DNA of 64,000 nt from Flavobacterium sp. Root420 (GCF_001427905.1 NZ_LMEF01000030.1:1-64000); one strand, 5' to 3'. Positions 34,887-43,461 are shown, counted from the first letter of the stretch. Translations and numbers: made by a program. Notes: a model not told the origin generated them from the letters alone.

Positions 34887-36692
34887 TTAGAAGCAGTATT
34901 CGTTTTCTGCAACTAATTTAGACGTAATCGTTTCTCTTAATGCCACAACATTTGGATTGTTTGTGTATTTTGTAAAACGTTTTAATCCCATTAACATCAT
35001 ACGTTGTTCGTCACCTTCAGCAAAAGAAATAATTCCTTCTTTTCCTCTTGAGTTTACGATATCTACCGCTTTATACAAGTATAATTTTGCCATAGCAATT
35101 TGCTCTTGTACTTTCGCTTCACCTTGATTTTTGGCTAATTTCTCCGTTCTTAGAATAGTACTTTCCGCCATATAGATTTCGATTAAGATATCAGAAGCGG
35201 CCATTAATAACTGTTGGTGAGCATCTAAATCTGGACCATATTTTTGAACAGCGCTACCAGCAACCATCAAGAACACTTTTTTCAGGTTAGCGATGATTCC
35301 TTTTTCTTCAGCAAATAATTCAGAGAAATCAGGAGTATCAAAAGATGGAATTCCCATTAATTCTTCGGAAACTTTCATTGCAGGTCCTAATAAATCAACA
35401 TGGCCTTTCATTGCTTTTTTGATTAGCATACCTACAGAAAGCATTCTGTTGATTTCGTTTGTTCCTTCGTAAATTCTGGCAATACGAGCATCTCTCCACG
35501 CACTTTCCATTGGAGTGTCTTCGGAGAATCCCATTCCACCAAAAATCTGAATTCCTTCGTCAGCACAATTCTGAACATCTTCAGAAACCGCTACTTTCAA
35601 AATAGAACATTCGATAGCATATTCTTCAACACCTTTCAATTCAGCTTCCTGATGAGAAGTTCCTTCTGCCTCACGAGCAGCGATTCTGTCTTCGATATCT
35701 TTTGCAGCTCTGTAAGAAGCACTTTCTCCAGCGTATGCATTAGTTGCCATTTCAGCTAGTTTAGAACGAATCGCTCCAAAAGATGAAATTGCAGTGTTGA
35801 ATTGAATTCTTTCGTTAGCATATTTTACAGCTCCTGAAGTTACTCTACGTTGTGCATCTAAACAAGCAGCAGCCAATTTAATACGTCCAACGTTCAAAGC
35901 ATTCATTGCAATTTTAAAACCGTTTCCTCTCTCAGACAACATGTTTTCAACCGGAACTTTCGTTTCGTTAAAGAAAACCTGACGAGTAGAAGAAGCACGA
36001 ATTCCTAATTTATGCTCTTCTTCATTCATAGAAATTCCGTTTGAAGGATCGTTTTCTACAATGAAACCGGTAATATTTTTATCATCTCCAATACGGGCAA
36101 AAACAATGAAAACGCTGCAGAAACCTGCATTCGAAATCCACATTTTTTGTCCTGTAATTTTATAATGCGTTCCATCTTCAGATAAAACAGCTTTTGTTTT
36201 TCCTGAGTTAGCATCAGATCCTGCGCCTGGCTCCGTTAAGCAATAAGCTCCAAACCATTCTCCGGTAGCCAATTTAGGAACGTATTTTTTCTTTTGTTCC
36301 TCAGTTCCATAAAGTGTAATTGGCATAGTTCCAATACCGGTATGAGCACCAAAAGCAGTTGAGAAAGATCCAGTTGCACCAGAAATGTAATCGCAAACTA
36401 ACATTGTCGATACGAATCCCATTCCTAATCCACCGTATTCTTCAGGAACCGCAACTCCAAGAAGTCCTAGTTCACCTGCTTTGCGCATACTTTCTTCAGT
36501 AAAAGCGTAATCTTTTTTCTCAAAACGATTTTTATTAGGCCAAATTTCTTTGTCTACAAACTCTTTTACAGAGTCACGCATCATTAATTGCTCTTCCGAA
36601 AAATCTTCTGGTGTAAAGATATCTTCGCACTTTGTTTCCTTAACTAAAAACTGACCACCACGGGTTACGTTTTTTTCGATTGTATCTGCCAT
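34887..36692 (-). CDS. Acyl-CoA dehydrogenase
   Basis: 601 aa FAD-dependent acyl-CoA dehydrogenase, first step of beta-oxidation. The first 400 residues carry the usual motifs: GLLGVAVPEEYGGLGM, GEWFGAYCLTEPGAGSDANS, KMWISNAGF, RIYEGTNEINRML. The extra C-terminal 200 residues are an ACAD9/VLCAD-like extension, typical of Bacteroidota versions. Last gene of the beta-oxidation operon. 59 bp after the four-helix-bundle gene. Confidence 0.93.
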   Translation of the reverse strand: MADTIEKNVTRGGQFLVKETKCEDIFTPEDFSEEQLMMRDSVKEFVDKEIWPNKNRFEKKDYAFTEESMRKAGELGLLGVAVPEEYGGLGMGFVSTMLVCDYISGATGSFSTAFGAHTGIGTMPITLYGTEEQKKKYVPKLATGEWFGAYCLTEPGAGSDANSGKTKAVLSEDGTHYKITGQKMWISNAGFCSVFIVFARIGDDKNITGFIVENDPSNGISMNEEEHKLGIRASSTRQVFFNETKVPVENMLSERGNGFKIAMNALNVGRIKLAAACLDAQRRVTSGAVKYANERIQFNTAISSFGAIRSKLAEMATNAYAGESASYRAAKDIEDRIAAREAEGTSHQEAELKGVEEYAIECSILKVAVSEDVQNCADEGIQIFGGMGFSEDTPMESAWRDARIARIYEGTNEINRMLSVGMLIKKAMKGHVDLLGPAMKVSEELMGIPSFDTPDFSELFAEEKGIIANLKKVFLMVAGSAVQKYGPDLDAHQQLLMAASDILIEIYMAESTILRTEKLAKNQGEAKVQEQIAMAKLYLYKAVDIVNSRGKEGIISFAEGDEQRMMLMGLKRFTKYTNNPNVVALRETITSKLVAENEYCF

Positions 36693-36707
36693 TTTTTATT
36701 CTTTTTT

Positions 36708-36741
36708 AGAGAAAAGAAAATAGAATATAGAGAATAGACTT
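36708..36741. repeat. ATAGAATATAGAGAATAGA-type A-rich repeat
   Basis: A/G-rich tract (AGAGAAAAGAAAATAGAATA followed by TAGAGAATAGACTT) just upstream of the acyl-CoA dehydrogenase gene. An inverted version is at 37222-37249 and further copies are at 38445-38525. Confidence 0.6.
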
Positions 36742-36751
36742 CGTACTGAAC

Positions 36752-37102
36752 TTATTTTAGTCCGTTTTGGAAACCCATTGTCATTCTTTGAAATTCTTCT
36801 ATTTTAATTTCTAATTGGTTAAATTGTTTTTCGTTTATGTATTTTCTATGTGTTGCAATCAATAATTGCGTAATGAGTTCAAATGAAGAACCAAGAGAAA
36901 TGTCTAAAAAATGACTGAAAGATTTATCTGTTCGTGATGAACCTTCAGCAATATTACTAGGCATCGAAACAGAACATCGACTTATTTGAGAACTTAGATC
37001 ATATCTTTCATGTTTCGGAAAGTCTAACAATAAATCCGAAATATCATTAGCAATTGAAATTCCAAGTTTCCAAATCTTCAAGTTCTTATAATTATGTCTC
37101 AG
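36752..37102 (-). CDS. Four-helix-bundle (23S rRNA IVS-type) protein, possible CTG start
   Basis: 116 aa if begun at the CTG at 37102. The four-helix-bundle/S23 family is ordinarily encoded with an N-terminus like RHNYKNLKIWKLG. In this window the codons for L-RHNYKNLKIW precede the in-frame TTG at 37081 (109 aa), with CTG where other members have ATG. Conserved features: SSQISRCSVSMPSNIAEGSSR and the helical tail EIKIEEFQRMT. Family proteins are found beside insertions in 23S rRNA helices and as free mobile copies. It interrupts the beta-oxidation operon. Whether it is still translated is uncertain. Confidence 0.65.
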   Translation of the reverse strand: MRHNYKNLKIWKLGISIANDISDLLLDFPKHERYDLSSQISRCSVSMPSNIAEGSSRTDKSFSHFLDISLGSSFELITQLLIATHRKYINEKQFNQLEIKIEEFQRMTMGFQNGLK

Positions 37103-37221
37103 GTTTTTTGATGCAAGTTAAAGAATTAAAGCAAAAAAAAGTAGGATTATTACTATTTTAATTGCTCTTAAAACATCTTGTCATTCCAAAAAGTCCTATC
37201 TCTTTCTTCTCAATAAAAACA

Positions 37222-37249
37222 TCTATTCTCTATATTCTATTTTCTTTTC
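37222..37249. repeat. Inverted TCTATTCTCTATATTCTATT-type repeat
   Basis: Reverse-complement partner of the repeat at 36708-36741, lying at the thiolase stop. The pair brackets the four-helix-bundle gene. Confidence 0.6.
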
Positions 37250-38430
37250 TATAATACCTCGTAAATCCCTGCAGACCCTTGTCCAGTCCCCACACACATA
37301 GAAACAATTCCGTATTTGTTTCCTCTGCGTTTCATCTCATCAAATAACTGAACAGAAAGTTTAGCACCTGTACATCCCAGAGGGTGACCTAAAGCGATTG
37401 CTCCACCGTTTACGTTTACGATATCCGGATTTAAACCTAACTCGCGAATTACAGCCAAAGACTGAGAAGCAAAAGCTTCGTTTAATTCAACTAAGTCAAT
37501 ATCTTTCAATTCTAAACCAGCTTGTTTTAAGGCTTTCGGAATTGCTTTTACAGGACCAATACCCATAATTCTTGGCTCAACGCCAGATGAAGCAAAATTT
37601 ACTAATCTGGCAATTGGCTCAAGGTTTAATTCTTTAACCATGTCCTCACTCATGATTAAAACAAAAGCGGCACCATCACTCATTTGTGATGAGTTACCTG
37701 CTGTAACGCTTCCGTCGGCAGCAAAAACAGGTTTCAATCCGGCTAAAGCAGCTACAGATGTTCCGGCTCTAGGACCTTCGTCTTGTTTTACAACATATGA
37801 TTTAGTTTCTTTTTTTCCATTTTCATTGATGAAAGTCTGATCAACAGTAATCGGAACGATTTGTTTGTCGAATTTCCCTTCAGCCTGAGCTTTCAATGCT
37901 TTCATATGAGAGTTGTAAGCAAACTCATCCTGATCTTCTCTGGAGATTTTGTATTGGTTCGCAACCGCTTCAGCAGTTAAACCCATTCCCCAGTAATAAT
38001 CTTCGTGACCTGCAGCCGCAACTTTATAATCCGGAGTTGGTTTGTAACCTCCCATCGGAATAAAACTCATACTTTCTGCACCACCAGCGATAATACAATC
38101 TGCCATTCCTGATTGGATTTTAGCAGTTGCCATTCCGATAGTTTCTAATCCTGATGCGCAATAACGGTTCACAGTAACTCCTGGTACATCTTCTACTTTT
38201 AATCCCATCAAAGAGATCAAACGTCCAACGTTAAGTCCTTGTTCTGCTTCCGGCATAGCGTTTCCTACCATAACGTCATCGATACGTTTTTTATCGAAAT
38301 CAGGCAGTTCGTCCATCATAAACTGAATCGTTTCTGCTGCTAATTCATCAGGTCTTTTAAATCTGAAGACTCCTTTTGGTGCTTTTCCAACTGCTGTTCT
38401 ATATGCTTTTACTATATATGCTGTTTTCAT
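37249..38430 (-). CDS. fadA: Acetyl-CoA acyltransferase (3-ketoacyl-CoA thiolase)
   Basis: 393 aa, degradative thiolase for the last step of beta-oxidation. Active-site residues: Cys91 (NRYCASGLETIGM), the GHPLGCTGAK histidine and the C-terminal cysteine in SMCVGTGQG. Also NEAFASQ in the third quarter. Lies 93 bp downstream of the HADH/ECH fusion gene, with an A-rich repeat in the gap. Biosynthetic acetoacetyl-CoA thiolases have a similar outline, but the operon decides for fatty-acid degradation. Confidence 0.93.
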   Translation of the reverse strand: MKTAYIVKAYRTAVGKAPKGVFRFKRPDELAAETIQFMMDELPDFDKKRIDDVMVGNAMPEAEQGLNVGRLISLMGLKVEDVPGVTVNRYCASGLETIGMATAKIQSGMADCIIAGGAESMSFIPMGGYKPTPDYKVAAAGHEDYYWGMGLTAEAVANQYKISREDQDEFAYNSHMKALKAQAEGKFDKQIVPITVDQTFINENGKKETKSYVVKQDEGPRAGTSVAALAGLKPVFAADGSVTAGNSSQMSDGAAFVLIMSEDMVKELNLEPIARLVNFASSGVEPRIMGIGPVKAIPKALKQAGLELKDIDLVELNEAFASQSLAVIRELGLNPDIVNVNGGAIALGHPLGCTGAKLSVQLFDEMKRRGNKYGIVSMCVGTGQGSAGIYEVL

Positions 38431-38444
38431 GTGTTTTGTTTTTT

Positions 38445-38525
38445 AAGAGGATAGAATATAGAGTATAGAAAATAGACTTTACTAAGTCCTAAAATCTATA
38501 TTCTATTTTCTTTGTTCTATTTTCT
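38445..38525. repeat. A-rich and inverted repeats between thiolase and HADH/ECH genes
   Basis: ATAGAATATAGAGTATAGAA (38451-38470) and a reverse-complement TCTATATTCTATTTTCT (38495-38511) flank the gap. Related to the repeats at 36708 and 37222. Confidence 0.6.
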
Positions 38526-40914
38526 AGTTACGAAGTGGTTTTCCTTTAGTTAACATATACTGAATTCTCTCTAAAGTCTTTCTTTCTGTACATAAACTCA
38601 GGAAAGCTTCACGTTCGATATCTAATAAATATTGTTCAGATACTAAAGTAGCTTCAGATAAATCACCACCAGCCATTACGTAAGCCAGTTTGTTAGCGAT
38701 TTTTTTATCGTGCTCAGAAATGTATTTTCCAGCTTCCATTTGATCTGTTCCAACTAAGAACATTCCAAGTGCCTGTTTACCTAAAACCTTAACATCAGTT
38801 CTTCTGATCGGTTGTGTATAACCAGCTTCTGCCATTAACAAAGCATGTTTTTTAGCTTCAGCAATCTGACGGTCTTTGTTTACTACGATAATATCTTTAC
38901 CATGTTGAAGAAGTCCGGTATCAAAAGCTTCGTAACCAGAAGTGGATACTTTTGCCATAGCGATTGTTAAGAAATACTCCTGAAGAACGTTTAATTCCAC
39001 ATCATTTTTGCGAAATAAATCTGAAGCTCTTAAAGCCATTTCTTTAGATCCACCACCACCAGGGAGTACACCAACTCCAAACTCAACCAATCCCATATAA
39101 GTTTCTGCCGCAGCTACCACTTTATCAGCATGTAAGCTCATTTCGCATCCACCACCAAAAGTCATTCCGTGAGGAGCCACAACAACTGGAATAGAAGAGT
39201 AACGAACGCGCATCATAGTGTCCTGAAACAATTTGATTGCCATGTTCAATTCGTCATATTCCTGCTCAACTGCCATCATGAAAATCATTCCGATATTAGC
39301 ACCCACAGAGAAATTCGCTGCCTGGTTACCAATAACTAAACCTTGATATTCTTTTTCAGATAAGTCGATCGCTTTATTGATAGCCTGAAGTACATCGCCA
39401 CCAATAGTATTCATTTTAGATTGGAATTCTAAGTTCAAAATTCCGTCTCCTAAATCCTGAATAATGGCTCCACTATTGCTCCAAACTTTTTTGCTTTCGC
39501 GAATGTTGTTCAGAATAATAAAGGAGTCTTGTCCCGGAACTTTTACTTGTGATTTTGTTGGGATATTGTAGAAATAAGAAGCACCTTCTTTTACAGTATA
39601 GAAACTGTCGCTTCCGGAAGCCAACATTTCAGTAACCCATGCAGCTGGCTCTAAACCTTCTGCTTTCATGATTTCGATTCCGTTGGCAACACCAATCGCA
39701 TCCCAAATTTCGAATGGACCATTTTCCCATCCAAAACCAGCTTTCATCGCATCATCAATTTTGTATAATTCGTCTGAGATTTCAGGAATCCTGTTTGACA
39801 CATAAGCAAACATTCCAGAGAAACTCTTACGGTAGAATTCTCCCGCTTTGTCTTTTCCTTTTACTAAAACTTTAAAACGATCGATAGGTTTATCAATAGT
39901 TTTTGTCAGTTCAAGTGTAGCAAAATTTGCTTTTTTAGCAGCACGGTATTCAAGTGTATCTAAGTCTAAAGACAAAATATCTTTGTCTACTTTTTTGTAA
40001 AAACCTTGTCCTGTTTTACTTCCGAACCATTTATTTGCCATCATTTTGTTGACGAAATCAGGAAGTTTAAACAATTCGTGTTGTTCGTCAGTTGGGCAAT
40101 TTTCATAAATACCGTTGGCAACGTGTACCAAAGTATCCAAACCAACAACGTCAACAGTACGGAAAGTAGCCGATTTTGGACGACCAATTACCGGGCCGGT
40201 CAATTTATCAACTTCTTCAATTGTTAATCCCATTTCTTTTACCAAATGGAACAAACTCTGAATGCCGTAAATACCGATTCTGTTTCCAATAAACGCCGGA
40301 GTATCTTTAGCCACAACCGAAGTTTTTCCTAAGAATTTAGATCCGTATTCGTTTAAGAAATCCAATACTTCAGTCGAAGTTTTTGGACCGGGAATAATTT
40401 CAAATAATTTTAAGTAACGCGCAGGGTTAAAAAAGTGGGTTCCGCAGAAGTGTTGTTGAAAATCTTCGCTTCTTCCTTCGCTCATAAAATGAATCGGAAT
40501 ACCAGAAGTATTTGAGGTAACCAAAGTTCCCGGCGTGCGGAATTTCTCGATTTGTTCAAAAACCAGTTTTTTGATATCCAAACGTTCCACTACAACCTCA
40601 ATAATCCAATCAACATTGGCAATTTTTGCCATATCATCAGTCGTATTTCCAGTTGTGATTCGGCTAGCAAATTTTTGACTGTAAATAGGAGACGGTTTCG
40701 ATTTTAATGAATTCGCCAGATGCTCGTTTACCACACGGTTGCGAACTGCTTTACTTTCAAGTGTTAATCCTTTTTTAGCTTCAGCTTCTGTCAACTCGCG
40801 TGGTACGATGTCAAGCAGTAAAACTTCAACACCAATGTTGGCAAAATGACAAGCTATTCCTGAACCCATAATTCCGGATCCAATTACAGCAACTTTTTTA
40901 ATTGTGCGTTTCAT
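38524..40914 (-). CDS. fadB: 3-hydroxyacyl-CoA dehydrogenase / enoyl-CoA hydratase fusion
   Basis: 796 aa. NAD-binding domain first (VIGSGIMGSGIACHFANIGVEVLLLD, residues about 10-35), then the dehydrogenase C-terminal domains (GNRIGIYGIQSLFHLVKEMG near 210), then a crotonase-type hydratase domain in the last 300 residues (QAANFSVGANI, HGMTFGGGCEMSLHADKVV, FGVGVLPGGGG). The order dehydrogenase-then-hydratase is reversed from E. coli FadB but matches Bacteroidota and archaeal types. It performs steps two and three of beta-oxidation. 67 bp after marR. Confidence 0.93.
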   Translation of the reverse strand: MKRTIKKVAVIGSGIMGSGIACHFANIGVEVLLLDIVPRELTEAEAKKGLTLESKAVRNRVVNEHLANSLKSKPSPIYSQKFASRITTGNTTDDMAKIANVDWIIEVVVERLDIKKLVFEQIEKFRTPGTLVTSNTSGIPIHFMSEGRSEDFQQHFCGTHFFNPARYLKLFEIIPGPKTSTEVLDFLNEYGSKFLGKTSVVAKDTPAFIGNRIGIYGIQSLFHLVKEMGLTIEEVDKLTGPVIGRPKSATFRTVDVVGLDTLVHVANGIYENCPTDEQHELFKLPDFVNKMMANKWFGSKTGQGFYKKVDKDILSLDLDTLEYRAAKKANFATLELTKTIDKPIDRFKVLVKGKDKAGEFYRKSFSGMFAYVSNRIPEISDELYKIDDAMKAGFGWENGPFEIWDAIGVANGIEIMKAEGLEPAAWVTEMLASGSDSFYTVKEGASYFYNIPTKSQVKVPGQDSFIILNNIRESKKVWSNSGAIIQDLGDGILNLEFQSKMNTIGGDVLQAINKAIDLSEKEYQGLVIGNQAANFSVGANIGMIFMMAVEQEYDELNMAIKLFQDTMMRVRYSSIPVVVAPHGMTFGGGCEMSLHADKVVAAAETYMGLVEFGVGVLPGGGGSKEMALRASDLFRKNDVELNVLQEYFLTIAMAKVSTSGYEAFDTGLLQHGKDIIVVNKDRQIAEAKKHALLMAEAGYTQPIRRTDVKVLGKQALGMFLVGTDQMEAGKYISEHDKKIANKLAYVMAGGDLSEATLVSEQYLLDIEREAFLSLCTERKTLERIQYMLTKGKPLRN

Positions 40915-40981
40915 AATAAGTCGTTAATATTTGTTTTTTTATTTTGAATTGAAATAAGCTGTCTCCATTTGTGAATACTGC

Positions 40982-41440
40982 TTATTCCTTTTCTTTGTTT
41001 TCTGTTTGCGTAAATATGTTTTTGTCCTGAATCAATTCGTTGATTATTTCAGAAACTTCGATAAAATGCTTTAGCTTTTCGTCTGAGACATGTTTTCTAA
41101 CCGTTTCATTAAATTTCAGAACTGTATTTTTAGATAAATCTCTTTTTTCTTTTCCAAATTCGGTTAGGTAGATCAAAACACCACGTCCGTCAGATGGATT
41201 TTTTTTGCGAACAATCAAACCTTTGTCTTCCATTGATTTTAATGTTCTGGTCAGGCTCGTGGCTTCCATTCCCATTCTTGGTCCCAAGGCAGTCGAGGGA
41301 GTTCCTTCTTCCTTGTCGATACTCAAAAGTGCAAAGCCTGTTGCCATAGTGGCATCGTACTTTGCAGCTTCTTCGTTATACATTCTTGAAACAGCCTGCC
41401 ATGTAGCTCTTAAAATATAATCTATTGTTTTATCTTTCAT
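40982..41440 (-). CDS. MarR-family transcriptional regulator of beta-oxidation operon
   Basis: 152 aa winged-helix protein of the MarR type (TMATGFALLSIDKEEGTPSTALGPRMGMEATSLTRTLKSMEDKGLIVRKKNPSDGRGVLIYLTEFGKE). First gene of the operon followed by HADH/ECH, thiolase, four-helix and acyl-CoA dehydrogenase genes. It should bind a fatty acyl-CoA-like ligand and act on the palindrome at 41469-41500. Ligand and mode are inference. Confidence 0.9.
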   Translation of the reverse strand: MKDKTIDYILRATWQAVSRMYNEEAAKYDATMATGFALLSIDKEEGTPSTALGPRMGMEATSLTRTLKSMEDKGLIVRKKNPSDGRGVLIYLTEFGKEKRDLSKNTVLKFNETVRKHVSDEKLKHFIEVSEIINELIQDKNIFTQTENKEKE

Positions 41441-41458
41441 AGGTAACTATATCGATTT

Positions 41459-41500
41459 CAAATATAATCAAAAAATACTATGCATGCATATTATTTTTTG
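41459..41500 (-). promoter_or_regulatory. marR promoter with 32-bp near-perfect palindrome
   Basis: 41469-41500 reads as a palindrome with only one mismatched pair out of 16, centred on ATGCATGCAT. Reading the minus strand, TATATTTG (41466-41459) is a perfect -7 element just downstream of it, so the palindrome covers the -33 region and spacer. This is where a self-regulating MarR repressor would bind. Confidence 0.75.
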
Positions 41501-41667
41501 ATAAATTTAAGGTTAATAAATTTTTTGTTCTGGTTTTCAGTGTTTTATGGTTATTTTTTATTTGAAATATACTATTCTTTTCTGAGATTTTAACAAATTT
41601 GTTGCTATAAAAATTGTTTTATGACTTTAAATCAGGGTTAAATTCCATATAATGTAAAAATTCATGT

Positions 41668-42699
41668 TTATACTGCAGTATTATTATCCAATTCATATTT
41701 AGAAAGTGCCTTTTTCAGCGTTTTTTTCATCCGGTCTCTTACGTTTTCGGGTCGTAGAATTTCGATCCCGTCGCCAAAACCCAATAAAATACGTTCCATT
41801 TCATAATTCGGCAAAATGAACAGATGTACAATGATACTTCCGTCGTCATTTTCTTTAATCAATCGTTGTGACGAATGCAGCGGTTTTGTTAAAACATACG
41901 GTGCATTTACGGCATCAATCCAAAGTTCGATTCTGCGCGGCTGTAAGCCCTGATTAACCGTAACGCCAATTACATTTTTGTAAAACAAATCGGCATCAAA
42001 ATCTTCCTCTATATAAGAAAGGTTAAAATCGTAGTCAATCGCGATAATCCGGTCCAAAGCCAAATTAGTAATTGGCTGTGAAGCTTTCTTTTTTCCAACC
42101 AAAAACCAGCGGTTATTAAATTCCTTCAATATAAAAGGATGGAAATGAAATTTGGTTTCGTCTCTCGATTTAAACGATTTATAGGTAATGACAAGCGTAA
42201 CCTTCTTAATAATTGCCTGATAAATCTCGTCTAAAAAATGAAGCCCTTTCAAGTTTTCATTTTTGTCCAGATAAATAACCGGTTTCGTATGCGATTTCTC
42301 CGCATAGATTTTATCCTCCAAACGCTGTAAAATATCCGAGACATCACTAAACAAAGAGAAATCCTTAAACTGTTTCAGCATCGAAACCGTTTCGGTCAAA
42401 ACATTCATATCGGTTTCCGTCAGCGGAATATCGGTTATCGAAAATTCCTCATCTTCATATTTATAATACTTTTTATCATAAACGACAATAGGCGCGTTAT
42501 AACCCAATTTTTCACTGCGCATCAGCTGAATATCCATCTGAATCGTTCGTTTACTGATCGGGTTTTCCCGGCCTTCATATTCAAACAAAGCTTCAGAACA
42601 GCATTCGATCAAATCTTCCAGAGTCCATTGCCGGTATTTATTCTGCAGACATTTGTCAATCGTTTTGTAGCGTATTAAGGCATTTTTGTTTTGTGACAT
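41668..42699 (-). CDS. WYL-domain transcriptional regulator
   Basis: 343 aa from the ATG at 42699. The annotated-looking extension to 42735 runs into an intergenic repeat and is rejected. An N-terminal helix-turn-helix-like region (ALIRYKTIDKCLQNKYRQWTLEDLIECCSEALFEYEG, then ISKRTIQMDIQLMRS) is followed by a WYL domain (YKSFKSRDETKFHFHPFILKEFNNRWFLVGKKK and the WYL-like NRWFLVG). WYL regulators sense nucleic acid or small ligands and often control RNA-repair, DNA-damage or defence genes. It may control the HD/Pnkp pair nearby, but it is not adjacent to their promoter. Confidence 0.85.
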   Translation of the reverse strand: MSQNKNALIRYKTIDKCLQNKYRQWTLEDLIECCSEALFEYEGRENPISKRTIQMDIQLMRSEKLGYNAPIVVYDKKYYKYEDEEFSITDIPLTETDMNVLTETVSMLKQFKDFSLFSDVSDILQRLEDKIYAEKSHTKPVIYLDKNENLKGLHFLDEIYQAIIKKVTLVITYKSFKSRDETKFHFHPFILKEFNNRWFLVGKKKASQPITNLALDRIIAIDYDFNLSYIEEDFDADLFYKNVIGVTVNQGLQPRRIELWIDAVNAPYVLTKPLHSSQRLIKENDDGSIIVHLFILPNYEMERILLGFGDGIEILRPENVRDRMKKTLKKALSKYELDNNTAV

Positions 42700-42705
42700 A
42701 GTTTG

Positions 42706-42845
42706 AGGTTTTGCCACAAAGGCGCTAAGGCTCAAAGGTTTTGTTTCACGCAGATTTACGCAGATTTTGCAGATTTTTTTAAATCATTTTAATTCTTTAA
42801 TCTGTGGCTATAAAAACTTTGCGACTCTGCGTCTTTGCGCGATTC
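42706..42845. repeat. Dispersed intergenic repeats (GCCACAAAGGCGC / CGCAGATTTACGCAG types)
   Basis: The 762-bp gap 42700-43461 has no gene. Its left part contains GCCACAAAGGCGCTAAGGCT, CACGCAGATTTACGCAGATT and the inverse TTTGCGACTCTGCGTCTTTG. The same units recur near 44.7, 53.9 and 60.7 kb. Confidence 0.75.
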
Positions 42846-42885
42846 AAATTTTCAGTATTTCAATTACGTATAATTATTTCCAGTT

Positions 42886-42980
42886 TTTGGGCGTGTCCCT
42901 CCGGGCCGGGCTTTCGGCTTTATCTTTTGCTCCGTTCCACTTCACAAAAGGATATCGCCTCTATCCCTCACGCGCCTGCA
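42886..42980 (-). ncRNA. Structured RNA candidate resembling Flavo-1 (copy 2)
   Basis: Read on the minus strand: GCGTGAGGGATAGAGGCGAT then a stem with CCTTTTG...CAAAAGATA, AAGCCGAAAGCCC and GGCCCGGAGGGACACGCCC. The block order (GGATA/GGCATCCTTTT, hairpin, AAAGATATAG...AG) matches the plus-strand copy at 5893-5984. Family name from memory, untested. Confidence 0.5.
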
Positions 42981-43014
42981 TTTCTTAAGTTGTATTTTTG
43001 TTATAAGAATATTA

Positions 43015-43230
43015 TTTACCGTCACAATATTTAAATCCCAGCGGGACAGTATGTTTATAGAAACCAGCGGGACAACATATTTATAGAAATAATAAAACGT
43101 ATTTACAGAACCCCATCGGGGTGAAATATTTTTTGTAATTCTGACAAAAAGCCGAATATCGCTCCGCTGGAGCTTTGATTCAATAATTCAATATTAAGCT
43201 ATAAACATATTGCTCCTCTGGAGCCTTTAA
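43015..43230. repeat. Short palindromic GGAGC/CTCC-type repeats
   Basis: Contains CCCAGCGGGAC, CCAGCGGGACAAC, CCCCATCGGGGTG, GCTCCGCTGGAGC and GCTCCTCTGGAGCC. All are small GC stems, spaced a few tens of bases apart in A/T-rich sequence. Possibly transcribed structures or mobile palindromes. Confidence 0.7.
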
Positions 43231-43244
43231 TTAAATTCAAAAAA

Positions 43245-43447
43245 ATCTGCAAAATCTGCAAAATCTGCGAGAGAAAAATTTTGCACCAAATTTTTTATAG
43301 CCACAGATTAGAGGATTCAATTGATTAAAAAAATCTATAAAATCTGCTTAAATCTGTAACCCGAGCGATAGCGAACAGGCGAAGCAAATCTGCGTGAAAC
43401 AAAACTTTGCGACTCTGCTCCCGATAGCTATCGGGATTGCAAGATTC
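43245..43447. repeat. Composite repeat block with nested palindrome inserts
   Basis: A CTGCAAAATCTGCAAAATCTG tract-type repeat, a CGTGAAAC unit and a GACTCTGC unit are interrupted by CCCGAGCGATAGCGAACAGG (from 43360) and by TCCCGATAGCTATCGGGA (43419-43436), a perfect 18-bp palindrome. The uninterrupted relatives lie at 42730-42845. Confidence 0.7.
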
Positions 43448-43461
43448 AAACAGTCTCAACC

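Noticed and set aside
42700..42735. Upstream start for the WYL regulator
   Set aside because: The extra residues translate a GCCACAAAGGCGC repeat, so the ATG at 42699 is preferred.
42767..43034. Short plus-strand ORFs in the repeat field
   Set aside because: They consist of translated intergenic repeats and structured element sequence with no independent support.
43245..43300. AAAATCTGC tandem units as CRISPR repeats
   Set aside because: The units are about 9-10 bp, without spacers of constant length or cas genes nearby.
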